The notes beneath the pieces were generated by a model, which was given only the letters and a program-made list of their open reading frames with translations, searched no databases and had not been told where the DNA came from. A stretch of DNA of 64,000 bases from Sternotherus odoratus (Eukaryota > Chordata > Testudines > Kinosternidae), in the NCBI GenBank assembly GCA_032164245.1, contig JAVMKO010000006.1, positions 7,021,001 through 7,085,000 on the forward strand, in the 5' to 3' direction. The stretch's first letter is position 1, and every line of letters begins with the position of its first letter. Position numbers and translations under genes: made by a program. Below are positions 1 to 8,319 of the stretch, one piece after another.

Positions 1-172
1 TGTTGCTCACATCCATTCCACTATAGGTTAGGCACGCGCTGCGGGCCTGGTTGCCGGGTAGATTTTCCCCTAGCTGCAGACTGGGTGAGCAGGGAGCCCC
101 CTGGAGTGGCGCCACTGAGGCACTCTATAAGTACCCCTGCGACACAGTCTGGCCCTCAGTTCCTTCTTTGCC
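1..172. repeat. 3' inverted terminal repeat of DIRS copy A (partial)
   Basis: Inverted copy of 6089-6271, from the CCATTCCACTATAGG block to AGTTCCTTCTT. Its outermost bases lie outside the window. Shares with the 5' ITR of the same copy the variants that separate A from B (for example GGTTAGGC instead of GGTCAGGC, and GGGTGAGC instead of GGGCGAGC). Confidence 0.9.
124..163 (+). promoter_or_regulatory. TATA box and initiator-like site in the 3' ITR of copy A, reading +
   Basis: CTATAAGT at 124-131 is followed about 30 bases later by TCAGTTCC, a pyrimidine-CA initiator-like site. The same pair occurs in every ITR of copies A and B, and as TATATAT plus TCAGTTCC in the diverged copy D. In this inverted ITR it would drive transcription antisense to the element, through the ICR. 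Promoter activity is inferred. Confidence 0.5.
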
Positions 173-206
173 GGCTAAACCGACAGTGGGGAAGGAGGGT
201 GGGTTT

Positions 207-304
207 GGAATGGATGTGAGCAACACATCTCGAAGAACAACAGTTACAGGTAAGTAACCTTGTTTTCTTCTTCGAGTGATTGCTCACATGCATTCCACTA
301 TAGG
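207..304. repeat. Internal complementary region (ICR) of DIRS copy A
   Basis: The first part (207 to about 258) is the reverse complement of the outer end of the 3' ITR. The second part (about 262-304) is the reverse complement of the outer end of the 5' ITR. The element ends are thus joined head to head, as expected of the template for the DIRS circular intermediate. It contains CAG|GTAAGT on the + strand (junction after 249). Confidence 0.9.
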
Positions 305-320
305 TGACTGCAAGCAATAC

Positions 321-1377
321 CTAGGAGGTGGGGTCGGGTTGACCCATTGCTGATCGTAAGACCGCTGACCCAAACGCCGCATCGTCCCTGGTCTGCTGGA
401 CTATGGCGTAGTGGGCGGTGAAGGTATGGACGGAGGACCAGGTAGTCGCCCTGCAGATGTCCGTAATAGGGACTCCCTCCCGGAAGGCCGCAGAGGACGC
501 CTGCGCTCTCGTGGAGTGTGCTGTTACTCTCTCAAGCGGCTTGTCCGCGAGTTCATAACAGGTGTGAATGCACGAGGTAATCCAGGAGGAGAGCCTTTGG
601 GCTGAAACTGGCTGGCCCTTCATCCTCTCCGCAACTGCCACGAAAAGTTGGGTTGTTTTCCTGAATTGCTTTGTTCTATCTAAATAAAAAGCAAGAGCCC
701 TCTTAACGTCCAACGTGTGTAATTGCTGTTCCCTTCCAGAGGTGTGTGGCTTAGGATAAAAGACTGGGAGACAAATGTCTTGATTAACATGGAAGGGAGA
801 GACCACCTTAGGCAGGAAGGCCGGGTGGGGACGTAGCTGCACCTTGTCCTTATGGAAGATAGTGTAGGGCGGCTCGGAGGTCAGTGCACGGATCTCTGAC
901 ACTCTACGAGCCGAGGTGATAGCTACTAGGAATGCCACCTTCCAGGAAAGGTGGAGTAAGGAACACGTGGCGAGGGGCTCGAACGGGGGCATCGCGAGGC
1001 GTGAGAGCACAAGGTTGAGATCCCAAGGTGGAATGGGACGCTTGACGCTCGGATACAGCTTATCTAGACCCTTAAGGAAACGGTATACCACAGGGTCGGA
1101 GAAGACTGAGTGGTTCGACTGACCCGGATGGAAAGCCGATATGGCAGCGAGGTGGACCCGGATAGTAGAGGTAGAAAGGCCCTGATTTCTGAGGCCTAAG
1201 AGGTAGTCCAATATGCGTGGGATAGTAGCCTCACTTGGAACGATGTCATGTTGTGTGCACCAGGCAGAGAAACGGGTCCACTTGGCGGTATAGGTACTTC
1301 TGGTGGATGGTTTCCTACTACCCAGAAGGACGTTCTGTACCTCGGCTGAGCATAAGAGCTCAGGACCTCTCAGCCAT
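321..1377 (-). CDS. Tyrosine recombinase (YR) domain, DIRS copy A
   Basis: About 345 residues of a lambda-integrase-superfamily recombinase, used by DIRS elements to insert the circular cDNA. Visible catalytic landmarks are the arginine of SARRVSEIRAL, the HxxR box as AHSTRAQA, and the C-terminal WSSVHTFTAHY with the presumed nucleophilic tyrosine. The N-terminal part resembles a core-binding domain (SRKPSTRSTYTAKW). The domain starts where the RT ORF stops and has no local ATG in its own frame. The frame is open upstream without a stop through the whole RT region into ORF1 (to 4451). Translation may need a -1 shift from RT or the long fused frame; this cannot be decided here. Confidence 0.9.
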
Positions 1378-3289
1378 GGAGTAGCCACGCTGTGAGGTGA
1401 AGGGACCGCAAGTCCGGGTGCAGGAGGCGACCGTGATCCTGGGAGATCAGGTCTGGCCACCGCGGGAGGCTGATGGGAGGGGCCCTGGACAGCCGGAGGA
1501 GGGACGCATACCAGCATTGCTTGGGCCAGGCCGGGGCTATGAGGATGACGTGTGCCCTGTCCCGTCTGATCTTCAGGATCACCTTGTGGAGAAGCGGGAT
1601 CGGAGGGAATGCGTAGAACAGGTGCCCCGTCCAGGGTAGGAGAAAGGCATCTGTCAGGGATCCCCGGGAGCTGCCTCGAAAGGAGCAGAACTGGAGGCAC
1701 TTCCTGTTCTGTCTGGAGGCGAAGAGATCGATGTGGGGAAACCCCCACCTCAGGAAGATCGGCCGGATGACATCTGGCCGAAGGGACCACTCGTGCGTCA
1801 TAAAGGATCTGCTGAGGTGGTCCGCCAGGGTGTTCTGGATTCCGGGAAGGAAGGAGGCCACCGGGTGAATAGCGTGGGCTATACAGAATTCCCACAGGAG
1901 AATCGCCTCTTGACACAGGGGGCTGGAGCGGGCCCCGCCTTGCTTGTTTATGTAGTACTGGGCTGTGGTGTTGTCTGTCAGCAGCGCTACACAGTGACCC
2001 CGTAATGTGTCCCGGAACGCCTGGCACGCGAGCCGGACGGCCCTCAGCTCCCTGACATTGATGTGGAGGCAGAGGTCTGACTCCGACCAGCAGCCCTGGG
2101 TCCTGAGTTCCCCTAGGTGAGCTCCCCACCCTAGTGACGAAGCGTCCGTCACCAGGGACATGGACGGGCTGGGGGGAAGGAAGGGGACCCCTTGGCACAC
2201 ATTGTCCTGGTCTTCCCACCAAGCCAGAGTGGATAGGGTGACTCTGGGGATGGAGAGGAGGGCGTCCATACTGTCCCTTCTCGGTCTGTAGGCCACCGCG
2301 AGCCACGACTGCAGTGGGCGTAGCCGTAGTCTGGCGTGCTGTATGACATGAGTGCACGATGCCATGTGACCTAGCAGGCTGAGGAAGACCTTGACCGTAG
2401 TCATCGGACAGTTGCGTAGCTGTCTGATGGCCGACTGGATAGTGAGGAACCGAGGCTGGGGCAGGGATGCCCTTGCTACCGTGGAGTCTAGTAGGGCTCC
2501 TATGAACTCTATGTTCTGGGTAGGCTCCAGGGTGGACTTCTCCCTGTTGAGAAGGATTCCCAAGTGGTCGATCGTGCTGATAACGAGTCGCACGTGAGCT
2601 GACACTTGGTCCCTGGAGGTGCCTCGGATCAACCAATCGTCGAGGTACGGGTATAAGTGTACCCCGCGGCGCCGAAGGAATGCCGCTACTACTGCCATAC
2701 ACTTTGTGAACACCCTGGGTGCGGTGGACAGGCCGAAGGGTAGGACGGCAAACTGATAGTGTTCCCCCGCTACCAGGAAGCGGAGGTAACGTCTGTGTGA
2801 GGGTTTGATGCTCACGTGAAAGTAAGCGTCCTTCATATCGAGGGCAGCGAACCAGTCTCCCGGATCCAGAGAGGGAATGATGGTGCCCAAGGTGGCCATG
2901 CGGAACTTGAACCTGATCATGTAGGTGTTGAGTTCGCGCAGGTCCAGGATGGGCCGGAGGCCCCCTTTCGCCTTGGGGATCAGGAAGTAGCGGGAGTAGA
3001 ACCCCTTCCCCCTGAACTCCTGCGGTACGGGCTCGATGGCTCCCAGTGCGAGGAGCGACCTCACCTCCTGTACGAGGAGTTGCTCGTGAGAGGGGTCCCT
3101 GAAGAGGGACGAGGAGGGTGGGTGGGTGGGAGGAGTGGAGGAGAGCTGGAGCGAATATCCCACCTCCACCGTGCGGAGGACCCACTGGTCTGATGTAATG
3201 TCTGACCATGCACGGCGGAAGTAGGACAGACGGTCTCCAAAGGGAGGATCCAGGTTTATGATTGGTGAACTGCCCCCCGGGCGCACCAT
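1370..3289 (-). CDS. Reverse transcriptase / RNase H / methyltransferase-like ORF, DIRS copy A
   Basis: About 639 residues from the ATG at 3289, which overlaps a TGA in TTTTGATGG. In order: RT fingers (KGGLRPILDLRELN), motif A (AALDMKDAYFHV), motif B (FGLSTAPRVFTKCM), motif C YPYLDDWLI, RNase H (VTDASSLGWGAHL, NVRELRAV, LLTDNTTAQYYIN, LADHLSR), and a C-terminal module (IDLFASRQNRK, YAFPPIPLLHKV, ILIAPAWPKQCWY) corresponding to the methyltransferase-like domain known in DIRS polyproteins. The frame is open throughout. It makes element cDNA and degrades the RNA strand. It is nested inside a longer open frame of the recombinase, shifted by one base. Confidence 0.92.
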   Translation of the reverse strand: MVRPGGSSPIINLDPPFGDRLSYFRRAWSDITSDQWVLRTVEVGYSLQLSSTPPTHPPSSSLFRDPSHEQLLVQEVRSLLALGAIEPVPQEFRGKGFYSRYFLIPKAKGGLRPILDLRELNTYMIRFKFRMATLGTIIPSLDPGDWFAALDMKDAYFHVSIKPSHRRYLRFLVAGEHYQFAVLPFGLSTAPRVFTKCMAVVAAFLRRRGVHLYPYLDDWLIRGTSRDQVSAHVRLVISTIDHLGILLNREKSTLEPTQNIEFIGALLDSTVARASLPQPRFLTIQSAIRQLRNCPMTTVKVFLSLLGHMASCTHVIQHARLRLRPLQSWLAVAYRPRRDSMDALLSIPRVTLSTLAWWEDQDNVCQGVPFLPPSPSMSLVTDASSLGWGAHLGELRTQGCWSESDLCLHINVRELRAVRLACQAFRDTLRGHCVALLTDNTTAQYYINKQGGARSSPLCQEAILLWEFCIAHAIHPVASFLPGIQNTLADHLSRSFMTHEWSLRPDVIRPIFLRWGFPHIDLFASRQNRKCLQFCSFRGSSRGSLTDAFLLPWTGHLFYAFPPIPLLHKVILKIRRDRAHVILIAPAWPKQCWYASLLRLSRAPPISLPRWPDLISQDHGRLLHPDLRSLHLTAWLLHG

Positions 3290-3310
3290 CAAAAGTTGGA
3301 TTTGGGCCCC

Positions 3311-5914
3311 TGGGAAGGCTTAGAGCCTTGTTGTTCCCGCCCTGCCTAGGCCCTTGCCGCCGGCGGTAAGGGCGGCTTCTCCTGAGGGAGGAGTCCTGGG
3401 GCGGGCGCGCAGGTGGGAAGAATTTCCTGCGTGGCGGGATGAAGGGACGCCTCTGTGGACCTGGGGTGTGCATGCCCAGGCCTTTGAGGGTTACCCCCCT
3501 GTCCTTGAGGGCCTGGAGACGGGCATCCGTATCCTCCGAGAAGAGGGACTGTCCCTCAAAGGGGAGGTCCTGGATTTTAAATTGCATGGCCGGGGCTAGG
3601 TTGGATGAAGAGAGCCATGCTGCCCGGCGGAGGGCTATGCCCGAGGCCATTGTTCGGGCCGCAGAGTCGGCCGAGTCCAGGGTCGCTTGCAGGGCATGAC
3701 GAGATATGTCCCTGCTTTGGAGCAATAGGGCCCTGAACTCCTGTTTGCCCTCCTGCGGGAGAGCAGTCTCAAATTTAGTAAGGGCCTCCACCGTGTCAAA
3801 ATGGTGCCTACTCAGGAGTGCCTGATGGTTGGCGACTCTGAGTTGTAGGCCCCCGGAGGAATAAACTTTCCTGCCGAAGTGGTCCAACCTTTTGGCCTCT
3901 TTGGCCTTGGGGACCTGCGCCTCCTGCCCGTGGCGCTCCTTGTTATTAACAGAGTCCACCACCAGGGAGGAGGGCGTAGGGTGAACATACAAGTATTCAT
4001 ATCCCTTGGCTGGGACAAAATAACGCTTCTCCACCCCACGAGCAGTGGGGGAGATAGAGGCGGGGGTCTTCCAAATTACCGCCGTGTGGAGTTTAATAGT
4101 ATTAATGAACGGCACTGCCACCCGTGCCGGAGTGCCCTTAGTTAACATGGTGGTGACCGGGTCGTCCACCACTGGGACCTCTTCCAAAGGCAGGTTCATG
4201 TTTTTAGCAACTGCCTGGAGGAGATGTTGGTAACTGGAGAGGTCCAAGGCGGGCGGGCTAGTTGATGAAGTGCCCGCCACTGCCTCTACCCCTACGGGGG
4301 AGGCGTAGGGACCCGGCTCCATAGGGCTACGTGCCGTGGAGGGCTGGACTGCCGATGATGGTCCTGCCAGCACGTCCACTGGACCCTCTGAGCTCACCGG
4401 GAACTCGGGTTCAGACTGGGTTTCCCGGGGCCGATCGTACCCCCATGCCACCCACTCTGACCAGGCAGGGTTCTGGGTGACTTGGGCTGGTCCCGCCGAG
4501 CGAGGGGCCCGCGTGCCGGCGGACTCTCGACGCTCCCGGTGCCGTGGGCTTCTCGACCGGTGCCGGGCGGTAAGGTGCCCATCCGAGGAGTCGTGGCTAC
4601 CCGAACGGTGCCGCCTCGGGAAGTCTCGGTGCCGAGACGATGATCGGTACCGGGGGGACCTTCGGCGCCGCGACGGGGTCCGGTGCCGCTCTCTACACTC
4701 CCGGTGCCGTGGGCTTCTCGACCGGTACCGGGCGGTATGGTGCCCATCCGAGGAATCGTGGCTACCTGAATGGTGCCGCCTCGGGGAGTCTCGGTGCCGA
4801 GACTATGATCGGTACTGGGAGGACCTTCGGCGCCGCGACGGGGTCCGGTGCCGCTCTCTACACTCCCGGTGCCGTGGGCTTCTCGACCGGTACCGGGCGG
4901 TATGGTGCCCATCCGAGGAATCGTGGCTACCTGAACGGTGCCGCCTCGGGGAGTCTCGGTGCCGAGACGATGATCGGTACCGGGAGGACCTTCGGCGCCG
5001 CGACGGGGTTCGGTGCCGAGACGACGAGCAGTGCCGGGACGCGGAGCGGCTTGTGGAGCGACGTCTCGGACGGTCTCGGCGCCAGCTGAGGGACCGGTGC
5101 CGGGAGTGCGACCGGTGCCGAGAGTACGACCGGCCCTTACCAGGGTGCCGGGACTCTGATCGGCGGCCAGAGCGCGAGTGGCGCGAACGGCCAGGAGGAG
5201 ACCTTGAGCAGGGTCTGAACTCCTTGCGGCGCCGAGACTGCGACCGGAGCCGGGCGGGTGACCGTTGCCGGGAGTCTGGTCGGCGCCGCGAGATCGAGCG
5301 GTGTCCATGCCCTGCCGGGCTCCGACACGCGATCTCTGCCTCGGTCATGGGCGGCCTGCCCGTCGACCGGACTTGTTGCTGCGGGGCGTCCCCGGCAAGC
5401 AACCCTCTCGCAGCAGTACACGCCTCCATCGTGGAGGGAAGCTGCTGCGGAGTTGGCACCCCAAGTGGCAAGACCACTGGCACCGGACTCGACGGGGCCT
5501 CCTGCGGCGCCGGAGTCAGCGGTGCGGGTGCTGGCGGCTCTTCCTCAGGTCGGCTCCCCGGAGAAGGCTGAGGTCGCGGCACTGGTACCGACGGCTGGAC
5601 GCGGTCCGGAGCAGGGCGAAGTTGAGCGCTCCTCTTCCGCTTGGTGCTGGGGGAGCGCGACCGGTGCCGAGGCTTGGCTCTCGGCGGTTTGGGTGCGGGG
5701 TCCAGTGCCGCACTGGAGTCCGGGGCCGCCTCCATCAGGACGTGCCGCAAGCGGGATTCCCTGTCTTTGCGGGACCTGGGCTGAAGGTACTGCAGATCTA
5801 GGAAGAAACTGCCAAGTGCACTTACCAGGCACTTGAGAGGCACTTAGAGTGTGGGTCTCCCACAGGCGTAGGCTTCCCACACTCTGAGTGCTTGAATCCC
5901 GGAGCCTTGAAGAC
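3311..5914 (-). pseudogene. Broken ORF1 (Gag-like), DIRS copy A
   Basis: Homologous to the intact ORF1 of copy B. The start ATG is lost (near 5912) and the N-terminal Cys/His region is disrupted by small indels. The Arg-Ser domain follows, then an in-frame TAG at 4803-4805 inside a 165-bp tandem triplication. The downstream half (4451 to about 3311) is intact and matches copy B closely (for example KRYFVPAKGYEYLYVHP and QDLPFEGQSLFSE). One base is missing near the end relative to copy B, so the normal stop is bypassed and the frame continues into the recombinase frame. Confidence 0.85.
4533..5027. repeat. Three tandem 165-bp units inside ORF1 of copy A
   Basis: Units begin at 4533, 4698 and 4863, each starting CTCCCGGTGCCGTGGGCTTC. 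The period equals 55 codons, so the expansion keeps frame and lengthens the Arg-Ser domain. Unit 2 alone carries the TAG at 4803-4805. Copy B has no such triplication. Confidence 0.9.
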
Positions 5915-6088
5915 AGAGGCTCCGGCAGCAGGGAAAAACCCCTGCACTGACTCTTTACACTACAAAGACTATGTAAACTAACTAACAACAACTGCTAACA
6001 ACGAACAATTAAGAGAACAATCGACTAGCTAGGAGATAAGGAGAACGCTGAAAAGCAGAACTCCTCTTCCGACTACCAGCTCGAGCGG

Positions 6089-6271
6089 TAAAGAAGGAAC
6101 TGAGGGCCAGACTGTGTTGCAGGGGTACTTATAGAGTGCCTCAGTGGCGCCACTCCAGGGGGCTCCCTGCTCACCCAGTCTGCAGCTAGGGGAAAATCTA
6201 CCCGGCAACCAGGCCCGCAGCGCGTGCCTAACCTATAGTGGAATGCATGTGAGCAATCACTCGAAGAAGAA
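6089..6271 (-). promoter_or_regulatory. 5' ITR and promoter of DIRS copy A
   Basis: Outer end GAAGAAGAA at 6263-6271. On the minus strand the ITR carries the TATA sequence (ACTTATAG on + at 6127-6134) and an initiator-like site near 6100, upstream of ORF1. DIRS elements are transcribed from the 5' ITR; the exact start is inferred from spacing. Confidence 0.7.
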
Positions 6272-6662
6272 CTGACTAGTTTCCTCGCTGCTTAGCACAT
6301 ATCTTGTATATTACTCTGCAACACTGCTACTACTAGTCTTCCACCAGAAATGAAAAGTACTGTTAATAGTAGGATTTTACAATACAGCAAAGGACTTATC
6401 TTTCTATATGGATAAACTGATTCTGCATTTCACAGCAAATCGTTAAAACTGGCTATTTAATTTTGCTCACACAATCTGAACAAACCTCTGTGTATTATGC
6501 AAATGTGGAAACTGTAGATACAATTTAGGTAGTCAGCTTTGAAAGTCTGATGAGTAAGACAGAAGCCCTATTACACTTATTTACAACAGAAGCCACTTCT
6601 AGACAGTACAGGTGACAGCAAGTTTTACCACTCTTCTGGGATCTCCTTGTAACTCACCACTG

Positions 6663-6783
6663 AGGCCTGGTCTACACTGGGGGGAGACAAGAGGGGAGAA
6701 GAGCGAAATCTGTCGTCCTTACTAGACGTGATAAATTGACCTGTGCTGGGTCGATCGCTCTAGAGGTAAATGTAGATATGCCT
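6663..6783. mobile_element. Short MITE, Harbinger-like group
   Basis: About 120 bp with inverted ends AGGCCTGGTCTACA and TGTAGATATGCCT. The same ends recur at 36556-36811, 45416, 48014-48294 and 60390-60632. No clear target duplication at this copy. Confidence 0.6.
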
Positions 6784-6984
6784 CGAACAAAATCTAGGTA
6801 ATCTTTAGGGTAAAGAACAAATGGTTGAAGCCTGGAGCAAATGTGTGTGGAGTGGCCACACTAGCCTTTGAATTAATTGGCAATTAACTCAAGGAAAAAA
6901 AATTGTATTGCAGACATATCCAATGAGCAGCTCTTCTGTAGATGGGCTGTGATGGGGAGGGACACATAAAAACGATGGCTCTAA

Positions 6985-7018
6985 TTGGCCCTCGGGCCAA
7001 ACGGTTTGCCCACCCCTG
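6985..7018. mobile_element. Terminal relic of a hAT element
   Basis: Ends in GTTTGCCCACCCCTG, which looks like a hAT terminal inverted repeat. The rest of the element is missing, so this is a fragment. Confidence 0.35.
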
Positions 7019-8169
7019 TTGTATATGGATCAAAGGCTAGTTTTCAAAAGTCATTACCTATTCATCTGTGGGAATATGGATTTTCATTGAAGAATTACAT
7101 TCAGTATGACCCTTTCAGTTTTCTTTGTTTTCATAAGGTAGGAAAGTATTTTGCACCTTCTGGAGTCCATGTAAGAATGTTTCAATTTGTGAGAGGGTCA
7201 GAATCAATTACAATCTGATTGACCTCTTTTGACAATAAAATGCCTAATGGAATTTGTGCTGTCTGGCAAGTTAGAAATGTTGGACCAGACCCCGAGAGGA
7301 TGTAAATCAGCGAAACTCCATCGCAGTCAGATACTTGGCGCCAGGCAAAGTTAAAAAATTACTAGCAACACTATAATGATATAGAAATAGAAGTTGTATC
7401 AGAGAAGTCTCAAAGTTTTTAACTGGAAAGCGTAGCTTCTTTGTGAATGCAACATTAGATCATTAGTAGGCTTGGCACTATTCAATTTTTTTCGACTTCT
7501 GCCCATTATACTTATTTTTATTGTTAAGAAGTTTTCTATTTTTAACCATTTTTATTTTTACAGTTGCTAGAATTGAAAGGGGAAAGGGATGGAGTTAGGG
7601 TAGCGCTGATATCAGGGCTACTGTGGGTTCCTAGTACTGACAGCTGGGCTGCATGAAGGCTCCCTACGTAGCCGAGGGGCCCAAAACACTCTGGGCACAA
7701 GATGCAGGGGAGGACGCCGGGCCAATGACACCCAATCTTTGCAAATATGCTGTTACTGACAGATTTTCTTCATCAATTTCACTGTCAGCTGTAATCAACA
7801 TTTACCTAACTTTATCAGCTGAAATCAAATCCTACCAAGATTAATTGTTAGTGATTAAGTAGTATTCAAGTTATGTATAAAAAAAATCACTCTGTTACTG
7901 ACTAAACTATTTCCAAAGGAAGGACAAGTACTTTATAGGACAGTATTGCATTTTCTAGTGATAATTTATTTTGCAATTACAAAACCCCAAGACACTGGAA
8001 GATGACTGGCAGACAGCTGTTCTGCAAAACCATGTTGCATGCAGAAACATACCTATGTTGATGTAAGTACTTTGAAGATCACATCTTACATATTGTCTTT
8101 TATTGTCCTTCAGCAGACTATTTAAAAACACTCTTGAGGTAAAAGCTTGTAACTGCAATAAAAACTCAC
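7019..8169 (-). other. Intronic sequence of DDHD1, 3' of the 8170-8319 exon
   Basis: AT-rich non-coding DNA. No further DDHD1 exon is visible; the next coding exon would lie left of the window or beyond copy A. No other feature recognised. Confidence 0.5.
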
Positions 8170-8319
8170 CACTGGATCTGTTGGATGAAAAATGTTTAGC
8201 AACCGGTTACAAATAGTTCTGGGCAGAATGTGATCTTGACTTCCACTGTTTCCTGGACGGATGCCACGCAATGCCAAAAACACTGCTAATGGAGATCCCA
8301 TACAGAAGAAATTCTCAAC
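8170..8319 (-). CDS. DDHD1: DDHD1 exon (start of DDHD domain)
   Basis: A 150-nt exon of exactly 50 codons, bounded by acceptor CTCCTTAG and donor GTG|GTGAGT on the minus strand. It encodes VENFFCMGSPLAVFLALRG followed by a segment ending NIFHPTDPV. This matches the part of vertebrate DDHD1 where the C-terminal DDHD domain begins; that domain is needed for lipase activity and phosphoinositide binding. It follows the 13830-13905 exon in phase 0. It is the last DDHD1 exon visible here; the coding sequence would continue outside the window. Confidence 0.93.

Larger units (their letters stand above)
1..6271 (-). mobile_element. DIRS-type tyrosine-recombinase retrotransposon, copy A (3' end cut by window start)
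   Basis: Transcribed on the minus strand. From high to low coordinates it carries the 5' inverted terminal repeat (ITR, about 6089-6271), a decayed ORF1, an RT/RNase H/methyltransferase-like ORF, a tyrosine recombinase, an internal complementary region (ICR, 207-304) and the 3' ITR (1 to about 172). The two ITRs are inverted copies that share all copy-specific variants seen and differ at one CpG-type site. The outer end reads GAAGAAGAA before flanking CTGACT. ICR plus inverted ITRs plus a recombinase instead of an integrase is diagnostic of the DIRS order. RT and recombinase frames are open but ORF1 is broken, so this copy is probably not self-sufficient. Confidence 0.93.

Noticed and set aside
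51..257. 68-codon + strand ORF across the 3' ITR and ICR of copy A (repeated at 23015-23287 and 61758-62030)
   Set aside because: It reads through inverted repeats and changes wherever the ITR changes. Better explained by ITR/ICR structure than by a protein.
4336..5571. 411-codon + strand ORF rich in Arg and Cys
   Set aside because: It is the antisense of the Arg-Ser-coding part of ORF1; GC-rich repeats leave all frames open.
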